NCBI RefSeq assembly: GCF_020536995.1
Contig: NC_068356.1
Location: 23,727,809 to 23,791,808 of the forward strand
Origin: Dreissena polymorpha
Lineage: Eukaryota; Mollusca; Bivalvia; Myida; Dreissenidae
Length of the DNA: 64,000 nt
Reading direction: 5' to 3'
The notes under the pieces were generated by a model. It saw nothing but the letters and a program-made list of their open reading frames with translations, was not told where the DNA came from and ran no database searches. This document shows positions 11,128-52,449 of the stretch, piece by piece (position 1 is the stretch's first letter; each line of letters begins with the position of its first letter). Made by a program: the position numbers and the translations under genes.

Positions 11128-11671
11128 TAAAATCAATTGATTTTAAATTCCAGGTTATGAAAGTTTAATGAATTTTTTCCTTTATATTGATTATCCTTTT
11201 TATCAATCAAAGAAAATTTCAAAATTATTATTACTTTACTTCATTGGTCAGCAAATATAGCATCTTTATATATGCATTGAAAATTCTGTAACATTCCATT
11301 TACCATTAAATGTAGCGGGATTTTGGGGATAATTGATTGCACATGTACATGTATTGTTTTCATGGGAATTTGTCGTGGGGACTTATCAGTCAACATATTT
11401 ATTGTGGGTTGTATTTTGCATGTTGATTTGGGGCGATTAAACCATATCGTTATATTATTTCACATTGTATGCACTCTCATATATCTTTCAAAAGTATATT
11501 TATTTTTTTTATTTCGAGTTAAATTTGTTCAGTGGTATCTGAAAACAGAAATCTATATGTCTAAAAATAAAGTTCAAAAGTACACTTCCTTTAAAGTTAG
11601 TTAAGTTAAACCAGTTCATTTAATTCTTACAAAATAGGTATTTTAAACATACATTGATTCTGAATAGACAC

Positions 11672-12491
11672 CTTTTATGCTCCCTTTCGAAGAGTGACTG
11701 TCCGTATTTCTGTCTGTCTGTCTGTGTGTCCATCTTTCTGTCACACTTTGTGTTTAGGTTTCTAAAAATGCGCATAACTTCTATGTCCCTTGAGATGTAA
11801 CCTTCATATTTGGTATGCATGTGTATATGGACAAGGCCTTTCCATACGCACACAATTTTTTACCCCTGTGACCTTGACCTTGAACTTGGGGTCCGCGTTT
11901 AGGTTTCGAAATCTGCGTTTAGGTTTCGAAAAATGCTCATAACTTCTATGTCCCTTGAGATATAACCTTCATCATTTGGTATGCATGTGTATATGGACAA
12001 GGCCTTTCCATACGCATAAAAAAAATTACCCCTGTGACCTTGACCTTGAACTTAAGTCCGCGTTTAGGTTTCGAAATCTGCGTTTAGGTTTCGAAAAATG
12101 CTCATAACTTTTATGTCCTTTAAGATATAACCGACATATTTGGTATGCATGTGTATATAAACAAGGCCTTTCCATATGAACAAAAATTTTGATCCCTGTG
12201 ACCTTGACCTTGAACTTAGGGTCCGCGTTTAGGTTTCGAAATCTGCGTTTAGGTTTTGAAAAATGCTCATAACTTCCATGTCCCTTGAGATATAACCTTC
12301 ATATATGGTGTGCATGTGTATATGGACAAGGCCTTTCCATACGCACACAAATTTTGACCCCTGTGACCTTACCCTTGAACTCAGGGTCAGCATTAAGTTT
12401 CGAAATCTGCGTTTAGGTTTCGAAAAAAGGTCATAACTTCTATCAAGCGTTTATAGGGGGCATAAGTCATCCTATGGTGACGGCTCTTGTT
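11672..12491 (-). mobile_element. Pearl/HINE-like modular repeat, family 1 (- orientation)
   Basis: On the - strand it starts AACAAGAGCCGTCACCATAG at 12491, passes through about four core units of roughly 150-165 bp (each with AAGGCCTTGTCCATATACAC and GGTCAAGGTCACAGG), then a GACAGACAGACAG stretch, and ends with a hairpin near GGGAGCATAAAA at 11672. The plan of head, tandem core, simple repeat and 3' hairpin is the one described for bivalve pearl elements and Helentron-associated elements. Confidence 0.7.
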
Positions 12492-12499
12492 TGGTTCAA

Positions 12500-14043
12500 T
12501 ATTGATTTTCTATCTTGTTTTATAGAAAAAAAACTGTATATTTGAAGGTACAAGCATGGTGCAAGCTTTTGCAGAGCAACATTATTTACTAAGTTTGGTT
12601 AACAATGTTGTTTTTGCTGAATAAAAAATTGTTCATACATCAAAATATAAAAGAAAAATGTGCATACATGTATCTGTTGGTTGTGTGCATTATTGCAGAT
12701 GTTAACTATTTAAGTTTCACCTGGCTTAATGGCCAGATATATGTTTGTTATAGTTTTTTGGGGTTAAAATATATGTTTGTTACAGTTTTTTGGGTTAAAA
12801 TATATGTTTGTTATAGGTTTTTTGGTTGAAGAGATTTGCTTTATATTTTACATTCTAGAGAGGTATGATAAATATGCTGTTAATAAATCAAAGCACTCAC
12901 TTGTGACATTGTTATTAAATACAGTTTTGTGTGTGTGTTTTTTTTCACGCCATTTTATCCCATGCTATTTATTAACTATTTTTTCAAATTTCCAAAAACC
13001 AATAGCAAGCAGCTACATTATAAGTTGTTTATTGACGTGACGTCTTTTGAAGTTGACAATGTCATTTCACCAGGTTGTAAAAGGTCAGTCCAGAAAAGTT
13101 TGCCAATAAAAACACTTAAATGTTATCGAAAACATGTTTATGGTTAAAATAATTGTAATTGATATATTACATGGGAAACAATGTATAGTTCTAGTATTTG
13201 ATTATAGAGTAGATGTCAGTTTTTACTCATATATTAATTTGATTTATCAGTATTAAGTCAAAACATTTACATTCAAGGTTGCTATTTATGTTATGTGTTC
13301 TCATCAATTAGAATCTACATTCGATGAAGTTGTACATTTGTATCAGTAACATGCATATTGCAATCAGCATTTACATAAACATCCAATGGTGTTATACATT
13401 TATTGCACTTTTATGCTCAATGAAATCCACATTTATGTTCAATGAGATTACATAATAACTGTTCATGTTCTCAATTGAAGTTTTTATCTATGATCAGTTG
13501 ATCTGTGATACATTATTCAGATGTTGTTTCTGTTGTTATGAAATATATATTCCAAAGTTATTTAAACATTAAATTTTACCATTGTTGTATAGATCTCATG
13601 TAAAGTTATTAAATGGTTCATGCAATTTCTGCATGTATTTATTGCACATATTGAAATTATTTACATGTATGTGGGCAATATTCGTTCTTGACTAATTTTA
13701 TCAAGCTTGTTTTTGTGTTCAGCTTTGCTGAATCTTTATTAGTGTAAGAGTAATTTTGAATTATGTTTTGTATCAGTCACATACCAGCGAGACATGTTGT
13801 GGACTTAGTGTATTGCACATTTGCATCTGTCCATATGTTCCATTATGAGTCCCATCTTTTTTTATATATAAATAATTAAATAACTTTAAATTGTCCCCAT
13901 CATAAGATGATAATTTATGTTCTCAATGAACGGTCAAGGTCACAATTTAAGGCAAACTAATTGCCACGTTTTTGTTAGCTCTTAAACTGTGTATTATTTA
14001 GATAATGTTGTAAAATTCTAAGCAGAAATGTTAAAGATTATAC
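12500..14043. other. AT-rich spacer with a short 3-copy tandem
   Basis: No gene seen. At 12735-12828 a unit of about 40 bp (ATATATGTTTGTTA, then GTTTTTTGGGTTAAA) is repeated three times. At about 13020-13190 sequence resembling the short element at 51781-52040 (TTGACGTGACGTC, then ATATTACATGGGAAACA) survives in diverged form. Confidence 0.5.
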
Positions 14044-14405
14044 GACAATATGGCTTGATTGGTCATTGTCGTCTTTGGTACTACTTAAATGTACCCCAGA
14101 TACTCTTAAGTATACTTAAATGTACCCCGGGTATGGAAAATATGCTGAAACGTACCCGGGAAATCTAACGCTAAATTGGTCGTTGACGGCTTTTTATCTC
14201 AAATTAATTATGTTCATTTCGTATTTCATAAAATGTTTTACAACATCTGGTTTTGGGTGGGAATAACACTCGGGTACAGTCTAAGTTGGCCGGGTACGTT
14301 TTAGTATATTTTCCATACCCGGGGTCCATTAAAGTATACTTAATAGCACCCGGGGTACATTTAAGTAGTACTTGAGCCGACAATGACCAATCAAGCGACA
14401 ATGTG
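14044..14405. mobile_element. Mutator-type MITE with 9-bp target duplication
   Basis: Element 14053-14396 (344 bp) has inverted ends of over 100 bp: GCTTGATTGGTCATTGTCG on the left, mirrored on the right. Both arms carry ACTACTTAAATGTACCCC. Flanks are GACAATATG (14044-14052) and GACAATGTG (14397-14405), a 9-bp duplication with one change. Long TIRs with a 9-bp duplication are the mark of Mutator-like elements. It has no coding capacity. A fragment of the same end occurs at 63862-63890. Confidence 0.85.
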
Positions 14406-17400
14406 CAACACCTAAGATCCAGGTCTGTAATTCAAAGGTCAAGTTCACACTTCAATGATAAAATTGTTTGCTTTTTGCGTTCATCATTTTCCCACCACCT
14501 TCAAAGAAAAGGTTGTTTATTATTTTCTTGATATTTGTAGGTCTGTTCTCATGGAACTGTAGTCACATTTTGTGACTAATGGTGTCTCTTGTTACTTTCC
14601 ACACATCACAAAAAATGTGATTTTCTAATGCCTTTACCGGTAATTGAATTTCATTTCAATAGTTTCCTGTATTAACATTAAAAGAACCAAGTTCTGCCTT
14701 TACAAGTATATGTTTATACTGGTCAATTTAGAAATGTTTAGTGTCAGTGATAATACATGCGAAAATTCAACTTTCATTTCGTTTTTGTGAATAGGTTTTG
14801 TGCATGCTATTGTTGTCATAGCAACTTAAAATAAAGAAACAATATTATTTCATACACGTTACTTCCGAAATAAAAACAACAACATTTGTTTAATAAACAG
14901 TCCATTTTGGTCGTTTTTATAAATTTTGTGATGGATATTTTCTTTCATGAAATTGGACAATTCATGAAATGTCTTCATCAAAGCATGTTTATTTATAATG
15001 CACATACATTAATGTTTTATTTCACACATGTATTACTTTAATTATGGATTACATTGTAAATAAGGTTGGGTGAATAGAGCAAACGTATCTGTGTTTTTGG
15101 TTTCTACTTTAATTGCAAATCCAATTAATTTTGTTTAGATTTTTAACTTGTGTTATTTAAGTTGGTATTAAATAATGAAAACTTTTGTGTACATGTCTTT
15201 TTCTAGTTTTCTATACTCAGTATATATTTGTTGTTATTTTAATATCAAGCTGAACATTTTACAGTTAAGCAAATACCAGTTGTGGTAAAAAAAAAATAAG
15301 TAAGAATAAAAATCCTATAATTTTTAGGCTAACCTGGGCCAAATTTGCTATAAAATAAGGGATAGCTGTTGTTCTTTTTTTATTTGTTCCAGAAAATTAC
15401 ACATTCATAATCTTTTTGGAAATTTATTTTCTCATTCAGTGGTGAAATATATACATATGCATATGCATGACATATAGAGCATACATTTACTCAAATGGCA
15501 TATCCGAAGAAATATCATTTTCCTTCCTTGTCTGAAAGACTGGACATATACATATAAACAATGCTGATTTCAAAAGGTTCACATTGTAAGTATAACATGC
15601 GATAGCTATTTCCAGTGTTTCCTGTAAAGTTTATCAATCGCTAATAAGTTCCCAACCTAATGGAATCGTTTTGTAAAATAAATAAACGAAAGAAAACCAT
15701 GATAAGTGATGTTTCTAAGTTCACTATTGTAGAACAGAAACATCATTGTTGCTGAAACAGAATCATAAATCATAATGTCCACTTAAATACATCAAAGTTA
15801 ATGGGCCGTAACAAAAATATCAATCAATAGTTTCATAAATATCTTTAATCACTGTCTTATGTGAAATTGGATAGAGACATCAAACTTAGACTTGACAGTC
15901 TGTCTATATTTTCAGTATAATACAAACTTTTCCATGATTTGTTGATTAAAAGTGTTTTATATCATTTTAAGCGTATTTGTAACTGTGCTCATGCTTACAT
16001 CAACCACTTTTCATGATATTTAAATCCAAACAAGATTACAGTTTTTCAGATAAAATAAATTTAAATGATGCAATTATGTACGCAGTTGTCAATTTGTCAT
16101 AATTAATAATAACAAGATTTTATATATTTTTAAGATTTGCTGGAAAATCATATGCCTAGAATGCACATGTTGTGGTTAACCAGCACTTTGTGGCCATTAA
16201 AGTGATGGAATTTTTGCTCAATCATCAAAAAAAAACTTTTTTGAAATGACATGGTTTAGTGATGGTTATATTAAAACAATATTTGAATAAATAATCTGAT
16301 TTAAAACACCCCAATATGTTACTCGGTCATTCAACCAATAATTTAATGCAATAAAACACAGACAATTTACTACTGAATGATGGCGTTCTTATTAAATGTA
16401 ATCATTTCTTGTATTTGTGTGACAATGTCGATTATTTCCTTTAAAAATATGTGAACAATGCTTATATCGTATAATTCATGACAAAGTAAATTTGATCATA
16501 CAATTTAAGATTCTATTTTCAATTCATTTACAAACAATCTTAACCAGTGCATGTACAGGAACACATGTTTTTAATTTGTTCAAACTAAAGACGTAAACAA
16601 TAATGAAATCATCGTGCTGATCAAACAATCTATTTTATTAAAAAAATAATAATAATAAGATTATACAACTAACTTTTAACACTAAGGTTGTGTATATTTC
16701 AAACAAATTCGTTAAGTTTTTCCACAGTCTTTTGTTCTTTCAACATCATAGGTTCCAGCACAAAGTGAACGTACATTTCTGAAGTAAACACTTTTCACCT
16801 ACCAAATTAGTTCAGCCAATCAGAGCACACCAAATTATGGTTAGCTTCCAGACTATTCAGATCAGCAGGGTCAGATGCAATAATATAACAAATAATTGGT
16901 ACATTCTATATAGAAACAAAATTCGATCTGTTTGTAATATGTCAAAAACACATTATAAAGTGTGTTTTATGCAACCATATGTTCATTTGACAACTAAATT
17001 GAATGGTCATGTGCAACAATCGTAGATAATATGCTCAATATAAGAGTGACATGGTGTATTTTAAGAGAGAGGCCTTATTCAAAATTCACATGATTGTGTG
17101 ATTTTAAATGTAACATTTACTACGCCACTGAACCATGAAGGTAAAGTCAAGTTTAACAGCCTTTATTATGAACAGAACACTTAGAAACAAGGACAATAAT
17201 GGTAAAAACATTTGGAATGTATAGACCATACAGTCAAATGAGTTGTGCATGAAAATTATGCATTTTTATAATAGACATATACAGGAATAAAGGCATTGAC
17301 AAAACATGACGTTTGATCTTTTTTTTTTTCAAAAGCTATACAAACTTCATAATAAGATAACATGCCAAATACAACATTTTTTCCAGCACCTACTAAATCT

Positions 17401-17530
17401 TTGGTGTAAGGATAGAAATACTTACTACAAAATCTCTGGTGTAATGATAGCAAATACATAGGTTTTCAATAGTAAGAAAGCAATCGTTTTAATCAAGCTG
17501 TTTTCTATACATGTCACTCAACATTTATGA
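14406..17530. other. AT-rich intergenic stretch, no gene seen
   Basis: About 3 kb with frequent stops in all frames, homopolymer runs and no recognisable repeat or exon. Short open frames here have no protein-like composition. Confidence 0.5.
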
Positions 17531-17532
17531 GA

Positions 17533-17860
17533 AAACAAGAGCTGTCACCAATCCGACTCACCATAGGATGACTTATGCCCCCTATAAAGGCTTGATAGAA
17601 GTTATGAGCTTTTTTTCGAAACCTAACCGCAGATTTCGAAACCTAAACGCGGACCCTAAGTTCAAGGTCACAGGGATCAAAATTTGTGTGCGTATGGAAA
17701 GGCCTTGTCCATATACACATGCATGCCAAATATGAAATTGCTGAAGTGACATAGAAGTAGAGCATTTTTCGAAACCTATACGCAAAGTGTGACGGACAGA
17801 CGGATGGACAGACGGACGGACAGTTCGATCACTATATGCCCTCCTTCGGGTTCATAAAAA
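17533..17860 (+). mobile_element. Pearl/HINE-like repeat, family 1 (short copy)
   Basis: Starts AACAAGAGCTGTCACC, holds about one and a half core units, a GACGGACAGACGGATGGACAG stretch is present near 17790-17822, and it ends TATGCCCTCCTTCGGGTTCATAAA. The head has a small extra piece (AATCCGACTC) before CCATAGGATG, not seen in the other copies. Confidence 0.75.
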
Positions 17861-18417
17861 TACCACATGTTTCAGAACCATGAAGAATGATCATTCAAAT
17901 TTACTTTCAAAAGTGTTCATAGGAAAAGTGTAAAAACAAATACATGTATAAAATAGAATCCATAAAAATTGCTTAGACCAATACAGTTTTTCAATTGTTA
18001 AGAAAACAAACTGTTCATCAAACTCAAACTAAACATTATTCAGTAACATTTGTATTAACTGGAGCAATGTAACTCAGTATTATGGTATAGAAAAAAGGTG
18101 GCTTTACTTAAATTAAGAGGACACTTTTTTCTTGAAAATAGTTCAGAAATAAAAACAAAATAATTAAAACAAGTATTGCACAAAGAGCAACAAATTAAAG
18201 AAAACTACACAAGCACAATTATAATTCAGAAATGTTCAATAAATACATAATCTGTGGGCCATGATTTGTACATAAAACATAACTTATAAAATGATCCATT
18301 TAATACAGGTAACAATAATGTATTGTGTCGAAGTAAAAATCAAACAACACTGAAACTTGTTATGTACAAAAGATTGAACAAGTAGCAGAAACAAGACTGT
18401 CTACATTGATGTTTGAA
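17861..18417. other. Spacer, nothing recognised
   Basis: AT-rich sequence downstream of the IRE1 gene, without coding signal or repeat structure. Confidence 0.45.
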
Positions 18418-19384
18418 AACAAGAGGACTATAATGGCCCTTAAGCGCTCACCTGAGTTCAAGGACACCACTCTCTGAAGACTTGACCCGGTGATCTACTT
18501 TTTGACCCCACTGGACCCAGATTCACAAATGGCCTTGATATTGTCAAGATAATCATTCTTACCAAGTTTCAAGAAGATTGAGTCACAAATGCTGCCTCCG
18601 GAGTGGTAGTACGTTTTAATAACCTCTGACCTGATGATATAGTTTTTGGAAGCACCTGACCCAGATTCATTCTAGACCAATACAGTTTGTCAAAGAGTTC
18701 CGGATAATTAGCAGTTCTGATTAATTTGTATTTAATTTTCTATTATGCTCCAAAAAAACAAAATGATAAGTGTCTACGGTATACATTAGGTAAAGGAATA
18801 AATTAACAAAGTTTTAGCAAGAAAGCTTTTGTATTATGCTTACAGGGGGTATAAATGCAGCAAACAGTTAACCAGAACTGATTGAATCAGTTATGTTTTG
18901 AAATGTGCTTATGGATATAGAAGGCTTTATTATTTTCAAATAAACTTTTTGCTGATTGAAAACAAATGTCATGACGTTTTGAAATAATAATTCTGTAAGT
19001 TGAATGATTTTTAATAATTTTCCGAAGGGTGAACTTTAATTGGCTATTTTTGACAAAAACTGCATATGCCATCTGGCCTAACCTGTTATCATACAAAATA
19101 ATTTTTACCCTTTATTTTTACATCTTCTCACATTGAAACTAAATCTCGAAAGAAATTATCGTGGTTAAAAGATTTAACTTTATTGCCGTGTTATTCTAAA
19201 TTGGGTGACAGACTGTATATTATCAAGATTAACATTCTGACCAAGTTTCATAAAAATTGGATGAAAATGTGGTCTCTAGGCTAGAAACGAGCTGAATGTT
19301 GATGAAACATAAGATGTATGACAACAGATGCCAGCCAATGACCACAATAGCTCACCATTGGCACTTTGTGCTCAATTGAGCTAA
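18418..19384 (+). mobile_element. Pearl-like repeat, AACAAGAGGACTATAATGGCCC family (interrupted)
   Basis: The head at 18418 (AACAAGAGGACTATAATGGC, then CGCTCACCTGAG) and core to about 18685 are typical. Sequence from 18690 to about 19200 is unrelated AT-rich DNA. Core and tail resume at about 19205 with CTGACCAAGTTTCATAAAAA and end at the hairpin AGCTCACC...TGAGCT near 19384. It is either one copy with an insertion or two fragments. Confidence 0.5.
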
Positions 19385-19395
19385 CAAATGATGAT

Positions 19396-19953
19396 TTTTA
19401 GCTCACCACAGCATAACATGCACAATGGTGAGCTTTTGTGACCGCCTTTTGTCAGTTGTCTGTCATCATCATTTGAATTGGTAACACTCTAGAGGCCACA
19501 TTTATTTCCAATCTTCATGAAACTTGATCACAAGACTTTTCCAAAGGAAATCTAGAGCAAGTTCGAAAAGGGTTCCGGTTGGTTGAAAAACATTACCACC
19601 AGTGGGTGGGGCGTTTTTCCTTATATGGCTCTAGTAAAACCTTGTTAACACAATAGAGGCCACATGTATTGTCCGATTTTCATGAAACTGGCTCAGAAGA
19701 TTGTCCCAATGATATATTGAACGTGTTAGAAAATAGTTCCAGTTGGTTTAAAAACATACCCGACAGGATGCGGGAAATTTCGCCTTATATGACTTAAGTA
19801 AAACCTTGTTAATTTTTTAGTCACATTTATAGTCCAATCGTCATGAAACTTGGTTAGACCATTTGTTCTAATGATATCTTGGGCTGCACAGAACAGGTAA
19901 GTTCCCTTGTATCACAGGTGAGCGACTTTGGGCCTTTCAGGCCACCTTGTTCA
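19396..19953 (-). mobile_element. Pearl-like repeat, AGCTCACC-hairpin family (- orientation)
   Basis: On the - strand the head is AACAAGGTGGCCTGAAAGGC at 19953. About three units of roughly 170 bp follow (TCTAGAGGCCACA..., AACCTTGTTAA...), then the hairpin of AGCTCACC against GGTGAGCT at 19400-19435 and a short A tail. It lies tail to tail with the fragment ending at 19384. The same core, in the other orientation, makes up 39262-40778. Confidence 0.65.
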
Positions 19954-19959
19954 TTAATG

Positions 19960-21219
19960 GTTATGAGGGGCTTACAAAATAAATAGTATTAATTGATTTA
20001 GTGTTATCCAGTATTAACCAGCAACACTGACAGTGAAGGGTGTTAGGACTATTAAAATGCACACTCCTAAACCAAATCATCATAATTATTTTTGTCTTTA
20101 CCCTACACTGTAGTACACAAATAGTTTGTTCAGAACGTCACTAAAAATTCTGAACATATATCACTCTTTTTCCAATAAAACAGAATTTTCAACCATACAT
20201 GTACTTATCACAGAAAATTCTCCAACTGTATAAGGCACACTGTATAGTCTGTAGTCACAAAACTTCTACTTGAAAACAAGGCTTGCATTACAGGCCCCTA
20301 TCTGCCCAGTGAAATCCCCTACCAATTAAAAATGTGCATAACAATCACTTTGCCCTTTGTCTGTACACATTTAATGATTCAGTCAAGAAAACAAAGCAAT
20401 ATGATATTAGGTAGTTTTTGTTTCACATTCACCAGACAATGTTGAAGAAAATGTTGTGCATATTACCGTCACATAGCTTTTTTATGTATGTACATGTACT
20501 GAGTTTCATGATAAAATCATACGTACCTTTTGAAAAAAAAGAATTAATTTGTATACTGGTAGTTCGGTATTTAGTAAAAGTCATCTAACATTTGTTGCAG
20601 AAATGAAGGTTTGCAGGGTCAAGTTATACTGTATGATACATACTCTATTAGTTGTTTCAGATTTTGTGGACTGATACATGTATACAGACGGATGGATCAA
20701 CAGATCATTATTGACAAACTCACATACAGTAAACCTAAAGGCGTATACCATTTTTCATGATAATATCTTACAATATTTTTTTTCGTTATTACAATTTAAA
20801 GTTTTGTTCAATTACATTTACTTCTACTTGACCTTTGGCTTTTAATGACACAAATGTTCCCCTAACTCAACATTGTATTAAGCTAAATTTACAATCAAAT
20901 ACAATTTTCTGTAGCCAACAGTGCTAATTTGTAGACATTGGCTAATTTGGCAAATGGCAGTATAATTTTCATCATGCATGATTTTCACATTGCCAATTAT
21001 AAGAATACCAAAATTCAGTAGTTTTGGAGAAATCGCAGAAACACATTTAGTGGACGGACAGATAGACAGATTGATGGACAAACGGATAAGCTGACAGACA
21101 GACATGACAGAGGATAAACTTATAGTCCACTGAAACAGGTGGAGGACTAACCAGTAAATATTGTTTGCAGCCTTCAAAGAAAACACGTTCTACCACACAA
21201 GCCTTGCTGAAAGTTGTGT
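19960..21219. repeat. IRE1 3' flank with a decayed modular repeat
   Basis: From 20275 (AACAAGGCTTGCATTACAGG) to about 21148 the sequence has the pearl-like plan in decayed form: a head, a GGACAGATAGACAG stretch near 21055, and a possible tail hairpin AGTCCACTG...GTGGAGGACT. A + strand TTTAAT at 20841-20846, which is ATTAAA on the - strand, is a possible polyadenylation signal for IRE1, about 375 nt past its stop. Confidence 0.4.
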
Positions 21220-50019
<28,800 letters not shown>

Positions 50020-50245
50020 CTGCAATATCAGAACAGGTACTGGTCATGAACTGACCACATGAAACGGCATGAAATGACCACATACAATGGCATGAACAGA
50101 CCACATAAAACGGCATTTGATGAATAGATATATAGGATCTGGAATGAGTTGTCATATCATACCATATTTTATTCAACGAGTTCAGGAATTTTGTAAGCAA
50201 GCGAGCCTTTGGTGAGCTTACTAATAAATTTCCTGGACCAGTTAA

Positions 50246-51755
50246 ATAACAAGAGGCTCATGAGGGCCTGAATCGCTCTACTGCTATAAACACTGTGCAA
50301 GTTTGGAAAGAATAAGATGGAAACTGTGTACTTAATCGCGCAAACAAGGAGAATTTTCTAAAATTCAAGGGAAGATTATTGTGTACTTATTTCTCCAATA
50401 CTGCTCATATTCAATAGGGTTCAAGTCCTCATTGATATAAAGATACTGTGCAAATTTGGAAATAATTGGATGAAAACTGTGGAATTAATTGCATAAACAA
50501 GCAGGATTTCAAAATTTTCTCATATTCAAGGGGAAGTCATTCTGGACTTATTGCTTCGACATTGCTCTTTTAAACAAGGGCTGTTTGTAAAACATGCCCC
50601 ATATGGGTTGTCAGTTGTAGTGGCAGCATTGTGTGAATACGTTTTTTGTCACTGTGACCTTGACCTTTGATCTAGTGACCTGAAAATCAATAGGGGTCAT
50701 TTGCCAGTCATGATCAATGTACCTATAAAGTTTCATGATCCTAGGCATTATTATTCTTGAGTTATCATCCGGAAACCATTTTACTGTTTTGAGTCACTGT
50801 GACCTTGACCTTTGACCTGAAAATGAATAGGTGTCATATGCCAATCATGATCAATGTACCTATGAAGTTTCATGATCCTAGGCGTAAGCATTCTTGAGTT
50901 ATCATCCGGAAACCATTTCACTATTTTGAGTCACTGTGACCTTGACCTTTGACCCAGTGACCTAAAAATCAATAGGGTTTGAGTCCTCATTAATATGAAG
51001 ACACTGAACAAGTTTGAAAAGAATCGAATGAAAACTGTGGACTTTATCGGACAAACAAGAAAAAGTAACCATTTTACTATTTCGAGTCACTGTGACCGTG
51101 ACCTTTGACCTAGTGACCCCAAAATCTATTGGGGTTATCAGCCAGTCATGATCAATGTACCTATGAAGTTTCATGATCCTAGGCCTAAGCATTCTTGAGT
51201 ATACATCTGGAAACCATTTTACTATTTCGAGTCACTGTGACCTTGACATTTGACCCAGTGACCTGAAAATCAATAGGGTTTGAGTCCTCATTAATATAAA
51301 GACACTGAACAAGTTTGAAAAGAATCGAATGAAAACTGTGGACTTTATCGGACAAACAAGAAAAAGTAACCATTTTACTATTTCGAGTCACTGTGACCGT
51401 GACCTTTGACCTAGTGACCTGAAAATGAAAATGGGTCATCAGCCAGTCATGATCAATGTACCTATGAAGTTTCATGATCCTAGGCCTAAGAATTCTTGAG
51501 TTATCATCCAGAAACCATTTTACTATTTCGAGTCACTGTGACCTTGACCTTTGACCCAGTGACCTGAAAGTCAATAGGGTTCGAGTCCTCATTAATATAA
51601 AGACACTGAACAAGTTTGAAAAGAATTGGATGTGAACTGTGGACTTTATCAGATAAACAAGAAAAGTCTAACGCACACACATACACACACAGACAGACAG
51701 ACGGACACCATGCCATCCCATAAGCTCTTCTGCCTTTGGCAGTAGAGCTAAAAAA
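50246..51755 (+). mobile_element. Pearl-like repeat, GCTCTACTGC-hairpin family
   Basis: Head AACAAGAGGCTCATGAGGGC and CGCTCTACTGC. Many core units follow with CACTGTGACCTTGACCTTTG, CATGATCAATGTACCTATGA and AGTTTCATGATCCTAGGC, alternating with a second module (GAGTCCTCATTAATAT, GACACTGAACAAGTTTGAAA). Then ACACACAGACAGACAGACGG and the hairpin AGCTCTTCTGCC...GGCAGTAGAGCT. A further head-like AACAAGGGCTGTTTGTAAAA at 50573 suggests one element inserted in or fused to another. Lies upstream of the first IRE1 exon found. Confidence 0.75.
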
Positions 51756-51780
51756 TGGTATAATATGACGAGTGTCAGAT

Positions 51781-52040
51781 CTTTTTTATCACATGCTTTT
51801 AAATGAGCAAATTAAATAAATATTTACGCAAGCATAATGATAAATCCCGAATGTTGTTTACATTTCGTGACGTCATTTGACATTGCAACGTCATTTCAGC
51901 TAAATAACAAAATGCGATTTGTCAATTAGCGAAAAATAAGCCAATGAAAACGCTTAAAAATTATATTACACATGTGTAATAAAAAAAATATGTAATGGTT
52001 ATATTACATGGGAAACAGGGTATGGCATGTGATAAAAAAG
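51781..52040. mobile_element. Short TIR element (CTTTTTTATCACATGC ends)
   Basis: 260 bp between CTTTTTTATCACATGC (51781-51796) and its exact reverse complement (52025-52040). The interior includes CGTGACGTCATTTGACATTG and ATTACATGGGAAACA. A diverged relative lies at about 13020-13190. The duplication at the target is too short to be sure of. Confidence 0.6.
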
Positions 52041-52194
52041 GATAGACTTTCAACTAAGATATTAATAAATCAAAAGAAAAGCATAATGATGGGAAATTAT
52101 GAAATAACATGATTAACACACTTTGACTAACATGACAATTGTCACAATTAAAGACACTGTTCACAAAAGTAGTACATGGGAAAAGCAAATAGAG

Positions 52195-52430
52195 CTTTTA
52201 AGTCTTTCAGGTTGCAGTAGTGCAGTGGATATTGTTTCTGCCTCGCGATTGGGAGGTCATGGGTTTGATCCCCACAGTGGGAACATTCTTTAGATTTCCC
52301 ACATAGACAAAAAGTACTGGTTCTAGTCTGAGGAAATGGACTTGAGAGAAGTTCAAATAAGTCTTAGGCTTCCTATGCAATCGAGCTAAAATAAATAGGT
52401 TAAAACTAAATAGAGCTATTTTAAACATGA
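52195..52430 (+). mobile_element. tRNA-derived SINE
   Basis: The head holds a perfect pol III A box, TAGTGCAGTGG (52216-52226), and a near-perfect B box, GGTTTGATCCC (52261-52271). A tRNA-unrelated body follows (TACTGGTTCTAGTCTGAGGA, AATGGACTTGAGAGAAG, TCGAGCTAAAATAAATAGG). This layout is that of mollusc tRNA-headed SINEs. The 3' end is AT-rich and its limit uncertain. Confidence 0.75.
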
Positions 52431-52449
52431 GATTGCCTGTATTAAACAA

